Below, piece by piece: positions 52,201 to 64,000 of a stretch of DNA of 64,000 nt. The stretch covers positions 9,763,828 to 9,827,827 of the forward strand of contig JAJLRJ010000007.1 of the NCBI GenBank assembly GCA_024195265.1, given 5' to 3'. Both the position numbers and the translations under genes were made by a program. The notes under the pieces are model-generated. The model saw only the letters and a list, made by a program, of their open reading frames with translations. It searched no databases and was not told the DNA's origin. The stretch comes from Dendrophyllia cribrosa. Lineage: Eukaryota; Cnidaria; Anthozoa; Scleractinia; Dendrophylliidae. The stretch's first letter is position 1. Every line of letters begins with the position of its first letter.

Positions 52201-53669
52201 TTATACATCTAACCCTGGGACTAAGAGAAGGATAATTTTACTTTTCTTAAACATTAAAAAAAAAGATAAAAGGTTTAATATTGATGAAAGTCTAAAATCG
52301 ATTTGATCGATTTTGAAGTTTTATACCTTCGCTTTAATTGGACGGAATTCAATATTTAAAATTCAAATTTATTTTAGTTCTGACAATCAGCTTCATTATT
52401 TATTTGAATGACACTTAAGTGCATGAACCCCAGTAAACAACTTTTTCAAATTGCTCTCTGAAAAAACAAAATTCTCAATATATAAGCTTAATTTGCTTAG
52501 ATTATATGAAATTTAAAATCTTGTTTACAGCAGTTTTAGTCTCACAGTTTTTCAATACGGCGTCAAAAATGTGAAAAAGTGTGCTCTTTCAAGAAAGTGA
52601 ACAGAAAAATAAAAGATGCAATTTTTTTTTCCAACGAACCTGTCAAAACCTGTCTTTCTAAACAATTTATATATATTGAATGCATGCGAAATTATTTACT
52701 GGTAAGTGTCGTATACAAAAAACAGAAATAACATTTATCACACTTACTAAAGTATACGTTTTTTTTATATATAAGAAACTGTTTTGTAAGAACGTTGAGG
52801 CTGAAACTAGACAGAATTTTAAGAACGTGCTGAGAACGTACTCAAGCTGAGATTTAGTTTAGACCGTCTCTATTTACAATACTTAACTAATTATGAGCTA
52901 AGAAACGTAATATGCAAGTCTTTTTCCATTTGATAATAGCAAGCCGCATGTCTAATAATTAATTGGCAAATTTGTAGAACTTTTCCTAGTATATTTCTTT
53001 CTCCTTATTAACACTATGATTTACTAAAATACTGTATACATTTATCCTATGAACGTGCTAAGAACGTTTTCAGGCCAAAAAAAAAACCGCCCAAAAATTA
53101 GATGTTCCTATATAAAAATGGGTGTAATTGTACAGAATAGGTCATAAGAAATTTTACACTTTTGACTGTTATAAGCTTAGTTCAGGCTAGCTTGGATCCA
53201 GTAACAAAGGTCTCTAAATAATACGTATAATGGACCTTCTTTTGCTCTGTCTCCACGTCGTCGACGACCCAATTAATGAGCTCCCTTCACTTCGACTTCA
53301 CGGTAGAAAGGGTATAGATACTATATCAAAATCTATTTTAAACACGCAACATGTTTGGATGAGTGTTGTTGGAATGAGACCAAAAGCTATGAGCACTACA
53401 TGTAAGAATCACGAAGTTGCACACGCTTTTACAGTCGATACTGCAGTTTTCAGGTACCATTTGTGGCCTATTCCAGAACGGTGAAACCGTTTTAAAAAAC
53501 GATGGCGTATTTGTATGGCTGAGTAAGTCTTCTTTGTTTTATATAAATTGCTATATCGATCATGTCGTTGAAAAGTAGGTTCGAAATAATGACATTTGAA
53601 AGTATCACGAACATAAAAGACAAAATTTGCAAGAAGATATTTACTCAAAACCAAAACTACGAAAAAAGC

Positions 53670-54300
53670 CTAAAGTACATTTGAATGGTTACACTTAAGG
53701 GTTTAATCCACCGACTCAAAAGTTAGAACCAACTTGTGCACCATAATAAACAGCACCACAGGAAAGTACTGCTCAATAGCTTTCATTTGAATGGTCACAC
53801 TTTAGGATTTCATCCACAGACTTAAAAGTTAGAACCACCTTGTACAGCATAATAAACAGTACCACAGGAAAGTACTGCTCAATAGCTTTCATTTGAATGG
53901 TCACACTTTAGGATTTCATCCACAGACTTAAAAGTTAGAACCACCTTGTACAGCATAATAAACAGTACCACGGGAAAGTACTGCTCAGTAGCTTTCATTT
54001 GAATGGCCACACTTTAGGATTTCATCCCGGCACAGACTCAAAAGTTAGAACCACCTTGTACAGCGTAATAAACAGTAGCACAGGAAAATACTGCTCAATA
54101 GCTTTTATTTGAATGGCCACACTTTAGGATTTCATCCCGGCACAGACTCAAAAGTTAGAACCACCTTGTACAGCGTAATAAACAGTAGCACAGGAAAATA
54201 CTGCTCAATAGCTTTTATTTGAATGGTCACACTTTAGGATTTCATCCAAAAGTTTCAAAAGTTAGCATTACAACTTACAGCACCACAAGAAAGTAACTTC
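53670..54300 (+). repeat. Array of 106 bp repeats, about six units
   Basis: Units follow the family consensus with a ~106-111 bp period. Two neighbouring units around 54020-54227 share a private CCCGGCACAGACTC insertion and an AGCGTAATAAACAGTAGCAC variant, and are nearly identical. Confidence 0.93.
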
Positions 54301-55474
54301 TGCGCAAAAGAAACCCTTCATTCGAATAGTTCTTTTTTTCAACGATCACCATTGAATCTAGAACAAAAATAAACTGAGCTTTAGTGACACGACAATCACT
54401 TGACTTGCAATATTGAAACATTGAAACCCATAACACGACTCGCGAATGTTAGTACAGTCTTTATTTGGCTTATCAATTCACGTATCCATTTTAATTTCGC
54501 AATCAGCAAATTGCCAAACTACGTGACTCCAGACCAGAATAATTCCATGATAATTAAGCAATATTTATTTTCGTAATTCCTTTTCTATTCTCATTATCCT
54601 GTAAAAAAAAGCAACTGGTTCATGTCTAATATCGGAAATTTGAGGTACGTATGCGTTTTTTACTCGGAATTTCGATTCAGCCTTAAACTTGTCAAACACA
54701 AGGTTGTTAAACTTGAGAACGTTTGCGCGATAATGGCTAAGCAATTTCCACCGGCGTTTTGTCCAAATGTACCTAAGTAACTAAATCGGATTATTACTTT
54801 TAATTCGAAAGGCATTCATGTGAAGTTATCACCCAAGTGATGGCGCTAAGTACAACACGTACGTGTGAAATGCGGCCGATTTGCACGAAAAACACGCGGT
54901 CAATGTTTTCTATTCGACTGTGAATAAATATTACAAATTCATCCCTGGATTAGAAGGATATACATGTCAGCTACACTTTTATTGCTTTTAATCATGTCAT
55001 GTTCCATGAGAAATAAAAACAAGTATTTTAGCAATTAAACAACTTTGTAGTGAGTATTGGTTGTAGTGAGTATTGGACACTTTCACAAAGCATGTACGCA
55101 ATTCAGTCGTTTATCTGCCAAATTCTCGAGCCCGCAGGTATGCCTATAACAAATGTTGCTGTAAATCCCTTGTGATATTAGTCGCCAGTTAAATTCTCCG
55201 AGAGAAAAATTTGCCCCAAGCTTGCACAAGGTCAACTTAGAACCAAGGGCAGTTGTAATTGAACGAACTATCTTTCATTGTGGTGAACAATGTCTTAGAA
55301 ATTGAATTCAGTATTGTTATCTGGGCGCACTTGTTTATAGGCGCTTTGGTTATGCACCGTTGATTTTTGAAGTGAATTTATTACGGTAATAAGGCGTTCA
55401 ACTGCAACGTGAATTGTGAATTAATTTCAGACAGCTCCGTGTTCAGTTTACGCTACACAACAAGCTTGGCGAAG

Positions 55475-58400
55475 ATGGCCAAACTCCGCAACTACATGGT
55501 GATAGTTATGCTTCTGGCAACGACATGCTCTCGACTTCCAATGTTAAGGTAAGATTGTTGTCTCCATTTCAACGTTATGCAATGTCGCTGAAACATTTAA
55601 AATTCATGGCTTAAAAGTAGCACCGACTCGTATGGCTCTTAAGCTACTCTAATTACAGTGTGGAAGAAGTAAGATGGAACAACACATGAAGCCTTAAATA
55701 ACATGTTCTCCGCTCATTTTCCTACCATTAATCCGCCATTTTCTTTTTCTAGTTTGTGCCAGACAACCAACTCTACTAGTAAAGAGGCTGAAAATTCCCG
55801 CTGCAAGAGCGTAACTTGTTGTGTGAGTAGAAAAAAAAATATTTTACTACTCGTTCATTCAAACGCGGAGCTGTTTAAAATTCATGCTTTGTAAACAAAG
55901 AAGCATTATTTGAGCAAAGTCGTGAATAGAACTCGCAAACGCACAGGGAAAAAAAATCGTTGTGTTGATTTCCGTTGCAATGTTGACATACTTGGAAACT
56001 TTTTCTAACCTTGTTCAACGGGTTTACGAAACAACCCACTTTTACTCAGTAGCACGCTTCCAACATAGAATAACACAAACTCTTGACCTTGCTAGTTATT
56101 TTCGTCCTTCTAGCCGGATCCTACAAGTCTGAAATACAAAATTAATATTCTCTGTGCGTTCGAAAATTGGAACGTGCAGGCAAAGTTGACAAACTGTAAC
56201 AAAGTAAGCTAAAGTTCACGAAACATTTGAAAAGATTTGTAGCGAAGTGCCAACCTTCGTTGGGACGACAAAGTTCAAAAAATCATTGCTCGTCGGAGGC
56301 AATAAAGGAAAACTTATTGATCATCTTAATTCTTATACAATATCAAAGAAGAAAGTGACTAGCGCCGGGGGTGAATGTGTTTTATACGTTCCATACAAAA
56401 TGTAAATATTCAAGCCAGTTGTGGACATTTCGAGTTGTTTATATCGGAGATACTTCGTTGATGGCAGCGTTTAAGTCGATATTTTCCAGCGAACGTGTAC
56501 AATGTATACGAGCGGTCTTTTTGAGATGTCAGCTGGCAATTTAATACAATACGAACGTACTAATTTAGTCAGGCAGTAAATGGGCTTTGTGAAGCTTGTT
56601 TACTTGAGTGTATCTTCAAAACAACTCAAATGGGAAACCTTTCACATATTTGATTAAGGTAGAAAATTGTCACGGGATGGATGTGTGATCGTTTAGCCTT
56701 GCTGATGCGCGTTGGCAATGACTCTTTTTGTAGTGAATGTTCACCCCATCAACAAAACCAGATTAATTAATTTGGTAAATTATCTGATAAAAAAGAAATG
56801 GCTGAAGGTGCGTGATTCATGATTGTTTTTATTTTTTGTGTGAAAGCTATTCAACATCTCGAGAGAATAAATTTGCAATTAACCTCCTAGCATGGCGGAA
56901 AGGCAATGAAAAATCGCTCAACTGAATTAAGTAGACCGCGGTTTCCTTTGCCGTTTTAAGTATAAAGAGCAATTGCGCAACGTTTACGAGACAAAATGTC
57001 CAATAGTTTTTAATTAAGGTAAGGAACTATGAATAAAGTAGTCTTGGAAAGGAAATCGACATTACTTTATTCAAGCAAAGTTAGGAAGGGTTCCAAGAAT
57101 GACGTAATGGAACGGTGAGATCGATATAGGGTTCACTTACAACTCGATTTCATTACTGAGAGCAACAAAATATCATATGTTGTCAATAATGATTTATGAA
57201 TTGAATATCAACTTTCCTCGTTTCTTAAAATCCTGCTCTTCCTAACGCGCCTATTTTTGCGGTTTTTGCATTGTCTTTCGACTCTTTCAGCTCTACTTTG
57301 CAAAACTAATGACGATTGTTGGGGTCTTTGCCGTTAATTGCTACCAAACTACGCATGGAGGTGATGCTCATATCACTAGATTTGAACAACACGCCGGGCA
57401 ATGTTAACTTATGCTACGAACTAGAGCATCGCTGATTGATTCCCGGCAAAAGAACGAAATCAAAATAAGGAAACAATTAAAAATTGACGTCTTATCGATG
57501 GACTAAATGACCTTAAACTCAATCAGTCCAATCAGTCGTGATGTTTCGACTAATACCATTCCAATTTAGTGTGGAAAATTATCATATTCAACCTGGTAGA
57601 CTGACCAGTTTAAGCTTTTTGTCTACTCGTCACGTACACTGGTGTGTACTCGATAGTTATACGTGATAAACAACGGAAAAACTGAGCTGTTTTCTGGGAA
57701 ACTCCTTCGTGACGTTCTTTGTATGAAAACAGAAACCGTGGGAGGAGAGGTTGGGGGTGAATTCGTGGAAAGAAATGGGGGAGGTTTAAGGTTGAGTATT
57801 TCCTTGTCCGCGAATTCTTTGTGAAATAACAGTCGTGAATAACCTTAAAATTCTTTGGTAGTTATTTGTTATTTTATAATTTGTTCCGCATGCTGAAAAT
57901 ATTCCGTTTCAAGGCAAATAGATCGATCCCAAAATTTATAGATTCTGAAAAGCAGACTGGATTTAAATTATTTAAACAACCTCGCTGAAACCAGATGAAA
58001 TGTCTTTGTTTAGATATAAGTATATGAATATATGGAACTTTTAAAAGTGTTTTCAGTTCATAAAAACCACTTTCATAGCAAATAAAGCTAGACAACTCAG
58101 TACCACATTTTTAACATCGAAAACCAAATAATACATTTATAAAGTATCAAAGTGACGCAATGAAACTCCTGAATGTAGACGCCCGGCATTCGTTTATGCA
58201 AAAAGAACGTTAAAAGCTTTCAACAACCCTCGGTATGGCCAGTACCTTACGCATGCGCACAACCATATCACCCTAGTATGGTAATGGCAGCCATGGACAG
58301 CTGTTTCGTCCTGGTTGGGACTCATCAGCATGGCATAGCCAGGCGTAAGTTTGTTTAAAAGCTTTCACTCACCTTTAGTCCAGCGACTGCTTGTGAAATC

Positions 58401-60070
58401 CTTTCAACCTTGATCTCTACTGAACTCGAAAGAACGTTTAAACTTTAAACCCAGTTGAAAAGCTGAGAACGATACATAAGCGTTAAAAAGTCAATCTAAC
58501 GATAGTTTCGAGGGTTTAGATTCGGCTAAAGAATCTTTGATGCTGCTTCGGTGGCCGGGGAAGTGAAACTGGCACGAAATATTGGTTTTATCAACTGAGC
58601 TGGCTTTCTAATCTAAAGAAACTTAATGAAAAGTTGTTGTTTCAGAGCAAAGCGCAAGTCCTTCGTTAGGAAGCCCTTCGGTAGCAAGCCCTTCGTTTGC
58701 TCTGACGACTGGGCTAGTGCTTGAAAAGTCAGCTTTTGAATGTTTTTGCGGTGGCTTATTTATGTTATCAATTCGGTTGATAAAACCAAGTTAACAAGAG
58801 TTTAGAGTCTTATTTTCGCTTACCTGCAACTCTCTGCGCTGGCGTCCACTGTCGTGTGCTCTTTCTCGCCAACTCAATCGTTTTTGTCTTTTTTCGTTTT
58901 TGTTTTTGCTGGCGTCCACTGTCGTGTGCTCTCTCTCGCCAACTCAACCGTTTTTTGTTTTTTGTTTTTGCAACCAAGGTGATTTTAACGCAATAAACGG
59001 TTTCGATGCGCGCGCTTAAAAAACTTGACGTTTAAGTTATTCCTCAGCACGCGCGCATGGTTAGAGAAAAAAAATCGAAAATGCAAGAGACAAAAACCCC
59101 ATCGCATGAAAAAATTATAGCAGAATTATTACCATCAAATCACTGTTAAAAAGTTATATTTTGCTGGACTGCTTTAATTCAAGGGATATTATTGCCTCTT
59201 GGTTGTTAAGCCGCACGAGAAAAACTTGTTTTGGAGGCAAATCTTGCTTCCAGGACGCGGAAAAATGTTTTTAAATCAAGTCAAAAACATTCTTCTTTAC
59301 CGGACGCAAATTTTGCTTCCGAAGGATCAATGCATGTTTCCCGGTTTAGCCACATTTCTTTATACTGAGATTTTAGGTAGTTTTTATTAGGGCCACAAGT
59401 TTATCAGTAATTATATTCACTGTTTAAATAAAGTTCATTATTATAGGAGAAACAATGCGTCCTAGCTTAGCTAGACCCTAGGTTTTTGTTTCAAATACTT
59501 GTACATATTCTCTGACTAGTTAAAACACATTATGCACATAAGATTTCTGAGCCAACTACAGTCAACAGAGCCCATGAAGCAAACGTAAGCTTGGTTCGTT
59601 CACACTAGCGACAGAACGACATAACGGCGAGGCACGACAATACAAAACACAACTTATATCGACCGGATGTTTTATGTCACCAGTGTGAACAACACAACAT
59701 AACGACGTAATAGGAACATAATATAACTTAAACACAACGACATAAGGAAAAAAGTGATATTTTCCTTATGTCGTTATGTCGCTAGTGGAACCAGGCTTTA
59801 TATTGAAAGTCGATGTAAACACACAGACAGACAATCAATCAGGCAATCAGCTTATCAAAATTTAAATCAAACGTTTTAATATCTGAGGTTTATTCCAGAC
59901 ATCACGAACACGAAAGCAATAAACCCACAAATCGATTCATCAGATTTAATTTTAACGTAAGATTCACTGTTATTACTAACAATTTGGTGGTTTTTGTGAC
60001 TTTCATTGCATAGTTTTTAACTATCGCGTTTTGTTATCCTAGGGAATTCCAGGCACTCCTGGTAGAAATG
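55475..60070 (+). CDS. Secreted collagen-like protein, first three exons (3' partial)
   Basis: Exon 1 (55475-55548) encodes a 25-residue hydrophobic leader, MAKLRNYMVIVMLLATTCSR and on, fitting a signal peptide. Exon 2 (55753-55822) encodes a short segment with four Cys, ending CKSVTCC. Exon 3 (60043-60070) encodes GIPGTPGRNG, the start of Gly-X-Y collagen repeats. Phases agree at each GT-AG junction (74 + 70 nt = 48 codons, then GGA). A signal peptide, a Cys-rich knot and then collagen repeats occur in short-chain collagen C4-like and C1q/TNF-like secreted proteins, both abundant in cnidarians. The C-terminal domain that would decide between them lies beyond the window. Intron 2 is 4.2 kb. 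Confidence 0.7.
58637..58745. repeat. CCTTCGT-rich inverted fragment related to 24384-24460
   Basis: CAGAGCAAAGCGCAAGTCCT mirrors TTCGTTTGCTCTGACGACT. The region resembles the complement of GCGCTAGCCCTTCGTCAGAG near 24400. Confidence 0.45.
58838..58977 (+). repeat. 70 bp tandem duplication, two units
   Basis: GCTGGCGTCCACTGTCGTGT..CTCGCCAACTCAA and a T-rich tail start at 58838 and again at 58908, with very few differences. Intron of the collagen-like gene. Confidence 0.9.
59589..59799. mobile_element. MITE-like element with GCTTGGTTCGTTCACACTAG ends
   Basis: GCTTGGTTCGTTCACACTAG..CGAC at the left imperfectly mirrors GTCGCTAGTGGAACCAGGCT at the right. The interior repeats CATAACGAC/CGACATAA. 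Confidence 0.65.
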
Positions 60071-60091
60071 GTAAGCTTTATTACTCCTGTA

Positions 60092-60221
60092 TAGAGGTTT
60101 TGCACGGCAGCCATGTTGCATGGCAGGAACAATAGATTATTTTCCCTATGGGAAAGAATGTTCTTTCTAATGCATTGTCATTGTTCCTGCCATGCAACAT
60201 GGCTGCCGTGCAAAACCTCTA
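60092..60221. mobile_element. 130 bp hairpin MITE with ~45 bp arms
   Basis: TAGAGGTTTTGCACGGCAGC..CATGTTGCATGGCAGGAACAAT is exactly mirrored at the right end. It begins only 21 bp after the exon 3 donor of the collagen-like gene. Confidence 0.93.
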
Positions 60222-60264
60222 TTACTATATTTAAACAGTGGAGAAACTGTGTTTTCATTAAAAA

Positions 60265-60400
60265 AACTAAGAGCACAATATGAAAGTACTGCTCAGTAAC
60301 TTTCATTTGAAGTTAAAGGATTTCGCCCACGGAATAGATAAGGCCACCTTGTACAGCATAATAAACAATACCACGGGAAAGTATTACTCAGTATATATTT
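60265..60400 (+). repeat. Single diverged 106 bp repeat unit
   Basis: GAAAGTACTGCTCAGTAACT through AAGGCCACCTTGTACAGCAT and AATACCACGGGAAAGTATTA. Confidence 0.8.
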
Positions 60401-61057
60401 TATATTTTAATCTCACGTCAGGCTGGAACGTGTATGCAGTATGAAATAATCACGTAGCTTCACGTGTCTAGCTAACAATGAAAATTCATCAGCAAAACTT
60501 ATGTTGCAGATGTTGTCTGCGAACAAAACGAAAACCAAATTAAAAAGTCAGTTATACGACTCAGTGTTTGTATATTTTTCAGTTATTTGACAACGCCACG
60601 GATAAACACAATGCTTGGTTTATTCGACAGCTCGTGATGTACAGTTTACATTTCTCGCTCCGATACTCCGATTGCCTCTCGGTCAGCGGTCTAACTAGTA
60701 TTCCATGTTACTGACGAAAGCTGACTCCGTCTTCCACTTTGAAGCTTACAGGCCAAAACTGCACTAAATGTTCGACTGAAAAAGCACTTTGCTCATCACC
60801 GAAAATAAAATATCAAGGGAGAACACACCATAGTTATTATTTTTTTTCAGTACATCTTGTAACTATTGTTTTTGAGCACAAGGGTAAATTAGTCAATTTT
60901 TCCAAGGTACAATATATTTTCATTCTGGCCAACCGCAGCCAAAGACAGTTATTATCAATAGTATTTTCAGCCCTATCATTAACAATTTAACTGGACTATT
61001 TATTCTGAAGTTTAAGTTTTCATTGCATGGTACAAATGTTTTTTTTTGGGCTTCTTG

Positions 61058-61496
61058 AGGCCCGGCCAAACGAACGTAACATTTCAACGCAACATCTTGC
61101 AACATTGTTGCGCGCAACGTGTTAACATGCGTTTGGCCACCCTGTTTGCAACATGTTGGATGGTGTTGGATCAAATTTGACCATTTTCAAACTTGATCCA
61201 ACACCATCCAACATGTTGCAACATGTTGCGCGCGTTTGTCCAGCTCCTTCACAACGCGATCCAACAATGTTGCAAGATGTTGCCTTGAAATGTTGCGTTC
61301 GTTTGGCCGGGCCTTTAAGGTCCGGACACACGGTGCAACTTTCCTTGCAACATTGCGCGCAACAAGATTTTTTGGGGGTAACGTCACACGATGCAATTTG
61401 TTGCGCACAACGTCGCAAAAGTAGAACTCGATTCTACCTTACAACCGTTGTGCGCAACGTTGCAAAAATAGTTGTACCGTGTGCCCAGGCCTTTAA
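61058..61496. mobile_element. Two abutting GTTGCAACAT-rich MITEs
   Basis: Element 1 (61058-61313): AGGCCCGGCCAAACGAACG mirrors CGTTCGTTTGGCCGGGCCT. Element 2 (~61316-61494): AAGGTCCGGACACACGGTGC mirrors GTACCGTGTGCCCAGGCCTT. Both interiors are built from TTGCAACAT/ATGTTGCAA words; element 1 has a central palindrome (GATCCAACACCATCCAACAT and its complement). Confidence 0.85.
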
Positions 61497-61535
61497 AACG
61501 ATATCTAAACGATATCTAAACGATATCTAAACATT
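61497..61535 (+). repeat. Three-unit AACGATATCTA tandem repeat
   Basis: AACGATATCTA occurs three times head to tail beside the MITE pair. Confidence 0.85.
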
Positions 61536-61555
61536 AAATAGGCAACATTACAAAC

Positions 61556-62168
61556 ACAGTCGAACCTCCCGTAAATAAATTTAACACTAATTAAAAAACT
61601 ACAGTCCAAGATTAAAAGACTTTCCGCTAAATAAATGTACATATCTGTGAAGCTGATGTAAGCTATATAAAATCAGTAACATACTCAATCCTCCATGTTT
61701 CGGGGGTGAACAGAACAGAAGAAGTACCTATTTTATGTACATTGCATGTAGTTATTTTCTAAAACGCAAAGTGTCCTTAGGTACGTAAAAAGAAACCATC
61801 GATGAGTGTCTGCTTTCGTGGTTCCCTGGTCTTAAGGTCTCTTGATATCCGCAACCTAATTGGAAATTACCCGGTTACCTACATGTAGCTGTACCGTTCA
61901 GACTCACACTTCGCTTTTGTTCAGGTCAAGTACAATTTAACCCACTAAAGCCGAACCTATTTTGTTAGAAATTTTCTTGAAATCGTTTACTGTCCGCTTA
62001 CGGGAGGTAATTTTAGACCCTGTGGACCCCGAATAGGTGTCCGTGTCCGCTTACGGGAGGTTAAAAATGTGGTGTTGGAGAGGATAAATCGCCGGGACCG
62101 CGGTTTGGTGTCCGCTTAAGGGAGGTGTCCGCTTACGGGAGGTGTCCGTTAGTGGAGGTTCGACTGTA
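61556..62168. mobile_element. TIR element ACAGTCGAACCTCC..GGAGGTTCGACTGT
   Basis: The ends are ACAGTCGAACCTCC and GGAGGTTCGACTGT, about 613 bp apart. Right-end subrepeats GGTGTCCGCTTACGGGAGGT are iterated at 62040-62150. No coding capacity is seen, so it is non-autonomous. Confidence 0.8.
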
Positions 62169-64000
62169 CGTGATGTAAGATATTCATATTATTGTTTGGT
62201 GAACTCAACGAGGTTCTTTTCATTAAAAGTGAAATCTGCAAAGGACCGCAAACGATAATGCTGCTTACGGTATACGGAAGATCTGCGAGAGACCTAACCA
62301 GCCAAAAAATGAACAAACATACAATAAACTGCAGGACTGATATGACTACGTAAAAAATGTTCTTTTCATTAACGTGTTTAACTTGTTTTTTCACTGGCTC
62401 TAGATCTTTGTTGCCTGAAAACACAAATTTAAACCGGATCGAAAACTTTGCGATGAAGTCATTTCAATACTGTAGTCAAGGACCACTTAAATGCAATAAC
62501 ATTTTGAAAGAAAATATGCTGGAAATGCTAATAGAGGCTTTAGTGCGTGAAGTAAGTGGCCAAGCGCTTTTTACCTTAGCAACGCTGACATCGTCTTAGA
62601 GCCGTGAAAAGGTCAAGTGTTCATGAGAGAGAAAGTGATAATCACATGTTAGCTTGAGGCAAAACACATAAAATCATGTGGATCAATCAACACTTCACTT
62701 TATCGTGTCTTTGATTTATTGATACATAAATTAGAGAATGATTAATTTTTTTCGATTTATTTTCTTTTACTTTAAACGCAAGAGAATAAGTGTAGACGAA
62801 AGATCTTCTCTCAGATGTTTGCAACTCTTACGGTTGTTATCCCAATATTACACTGAACCTTGACCAACCTTTTCGGGAACAGTTTTTGAATAGAATAAAC
62901 GCCTTTATCGTTTATCTTTCTGATCTTTGCATAATCGCTTGACGAATTCAGTAAACATATTTATGTCACGTATTAACCGTTTGCCAAAAATCAAAATTCA
63001 AGAAAAATTCCAAATTTCATTTTGTAAAATCAGAGATTGAAAAACAACTGGTACCATGCGAAGTACCGCCGAAGAGGTTTGGTTTGAAGGGATGTTAGAA
63101 CCACCTTGAATAGCATAACAAACAGTACCACAGGAAAGTACTACTCATAGCCTTCATTTGAATGGTCACACTTTAGGATTTCATCCGCAGACTCAAAAGT
63201 TAGCACTACTCTACGTATTGACTCTGGGAGCCCGGTGAAAGGGTTAAACGCCGTATCGAAGAAAGGTAATTGAAAAGCATTGGAACCCTTTTTAGAGTAC
63301 CTTTTCTTAATACATACTTGAGGAAACCAATTGCAATCCAAAGCTCTCGTATCAGACGGAATGATATAAAAACATAAACGGCCTGTCAACTCAGTGGGGC
63401 TTTAACTAAGGGACGAGGAAGGTGGGGGAACTCAACCTCCAAGTTTGCAAAAGATCCTTTAATAGCGCTTCTGACCGCTTCTGTACCGGTCAGTACAAAG
63501 CCTCCCTCCTCGCTCCACGTCCCTCAATATGGATAAAATCCTTAAATGTGATCATTCCGGCAAATAAAAGCTATTCAGTAGTGTTATTTCGTGGTGTTAT
63601 GCTGTACAAGGTGGTTCTGTGTTCATAACAGTGTGACCATTCAAATGAAGGCTGCCGAGCAGTTCCTGTGGTGCTGTTTATTATGCTGTACAAGGTTCTA
63701 ACTTTTGAGTTTATGAATCGACGAAATCATACAGAGTGACCATTTTAATGAATGCTGCTCAGAAGCAGTACTTTACTGTGGTAGTGTTTATTACTCTGTT
63801 TACTGAGATGGCTTCAACTTTAGTGTATGGATTGAATATTCATTACCGTTACCAAGATCTTAATGTGCTTCGATTTAAATTAAACCAGTCTTTCCAGAAC
63901 AAACGTCTTTACTGGATGTTATATGGATACTCGCGGGACTTCTTGACTTAGTTCTTTTCGTCCCAGGGGGGAGGGGGGATGCGGGAAGGGGTTGTAGGGA
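62169..64000. other. Intronic sequence with scattered 106 bp repeat fragments
   Basis: No further exon of the collagen-like gene was recognised. 63050-63235 holds a plus-oriented unit (TAGAACCACCTTGAATAGCA, GGAAAGTACTACTCATAGCC). 63590-63720 holds an inverted unit (GCTGTACAAGGTGGTTCTG, CATTCAAATGAAGGCT, TTATGCTGTACAAGGTTC). The remainder shows nothing defined. Confidence 0.65.

Larger units (their letters stand above)
46766..55474. other. Gene-poor, AT-rich intergenic stretch
   Basis: I recognise no host gene here. Open frames are short and mostly hydrophobic AT-driven runs without homology I can name. Supported content is an interspersed repeat at 47255-47375 (complement of 14560-14690) and 106 bp repeat blocks at 48770-49215 and 53670-54300. 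I see nothing defined in 49216-53669 or 54301-55474. Confidence 0.6.

Noticed and set aside
53230..53484. 84-codon open frame starting MDLLLLCLHVVDD
   Set aside because: It reads less AT-biased than its neighbours, but I recognise no domain, no splice partner and no repeat. Left unannotated; a protein search with a hit would change this.
61122..61530. Several overlapping open frames of 60-125 codons
   Set aside because: They lie wholly in the GTTGCAACAT-rich MITE pair, whose palindromic low-complexity sequence keeps many frames open.

Overview
This is a eukaryotic, intron-rich genomic window. I read it as an anthozoan cnidarian, probably a stony coral. The reasons are animal-type genes with many small GT-AG exons, AT-rich introns, and very dense short TIR elements (MITEs) and tandem repeats of the kind common in coral assemblies. 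The species cannot be fixed from sequence alone.

Four host genes are supported. (1) Positions 173-28222 (+) hold the last 37 coding exons of TRRAP, the PIKK-family pseudokinase scaffold of SAGA/STAGA and NuA4/TIP60. The joined frame is 4299 nt (1432 residues plus stop) and ends in the FATC tail; upstream exons lie outside the window. (2) Positions 34160-29467 (-) hold a complete six-exon FAM221A (336 residues), convergent with TRRAP. (3) Positions 34421-46322 (+) hold a complete eleven-exon ZSWIM2-like E3 ubiquitin ligase (658 residues: SWIM, RING, ZZ, RING). It starts only 260 bp from FAM221A on the opposite strand, so the two probably share a bidirectional promoter. (4) From 55475 (+) come the first three exons of a secreted collagen-like protein (signal peptide, Cys-rich segment, Gly-X-Y repeats), which runs off the window.

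The rest is mostly mobile DNA. The 5 kb TRRAP intron at 5151-10192 carries a nested structure. A ~312 bp MITE with ~60 bp TIRs, a 9 bp target duplication and an internal tRNA-like pol III promoter was split by a 4.03 kb two-gene PIF/Harbinger transposon. That transposon's SANT/Myb-like protein and DDE transposase reading frames are both intact. A second copy of the tRNA-bearing MITE lies at 22428-22767. A ZSWIM2 intron holds an internally deleted Harbinger relative with a perfect TAA target duplication. Other content includes an eight-locus MITE family starting TAGAGCAGTT, a dispersed 106 bp repeat forming local arrays, tRNA-derived SINEs, several near-perfect palindromes, and a 600 bp TIR-bounded element made almost wholly of GATC-centred words.

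Region by region: 1-28222 TRRAP with transposon-rich introns; 28223-29466 convergent 3' ends; 29467-34160 FAM221A; 34161-34420 shared promoter; 34421-46322 ZSWIM2-like; 46323-55474 gene-poor AT-rich DNA with satellite blocks; 55475-64000 start of the collagen-like gene and its repeat-filled introns. I found no CRISPR, rRNA or genuine tRNA gene. Exon boundaries were read by eye and checked by reading-frame arithmetic; individual junctions may be off by a base or an in-frame alternative.
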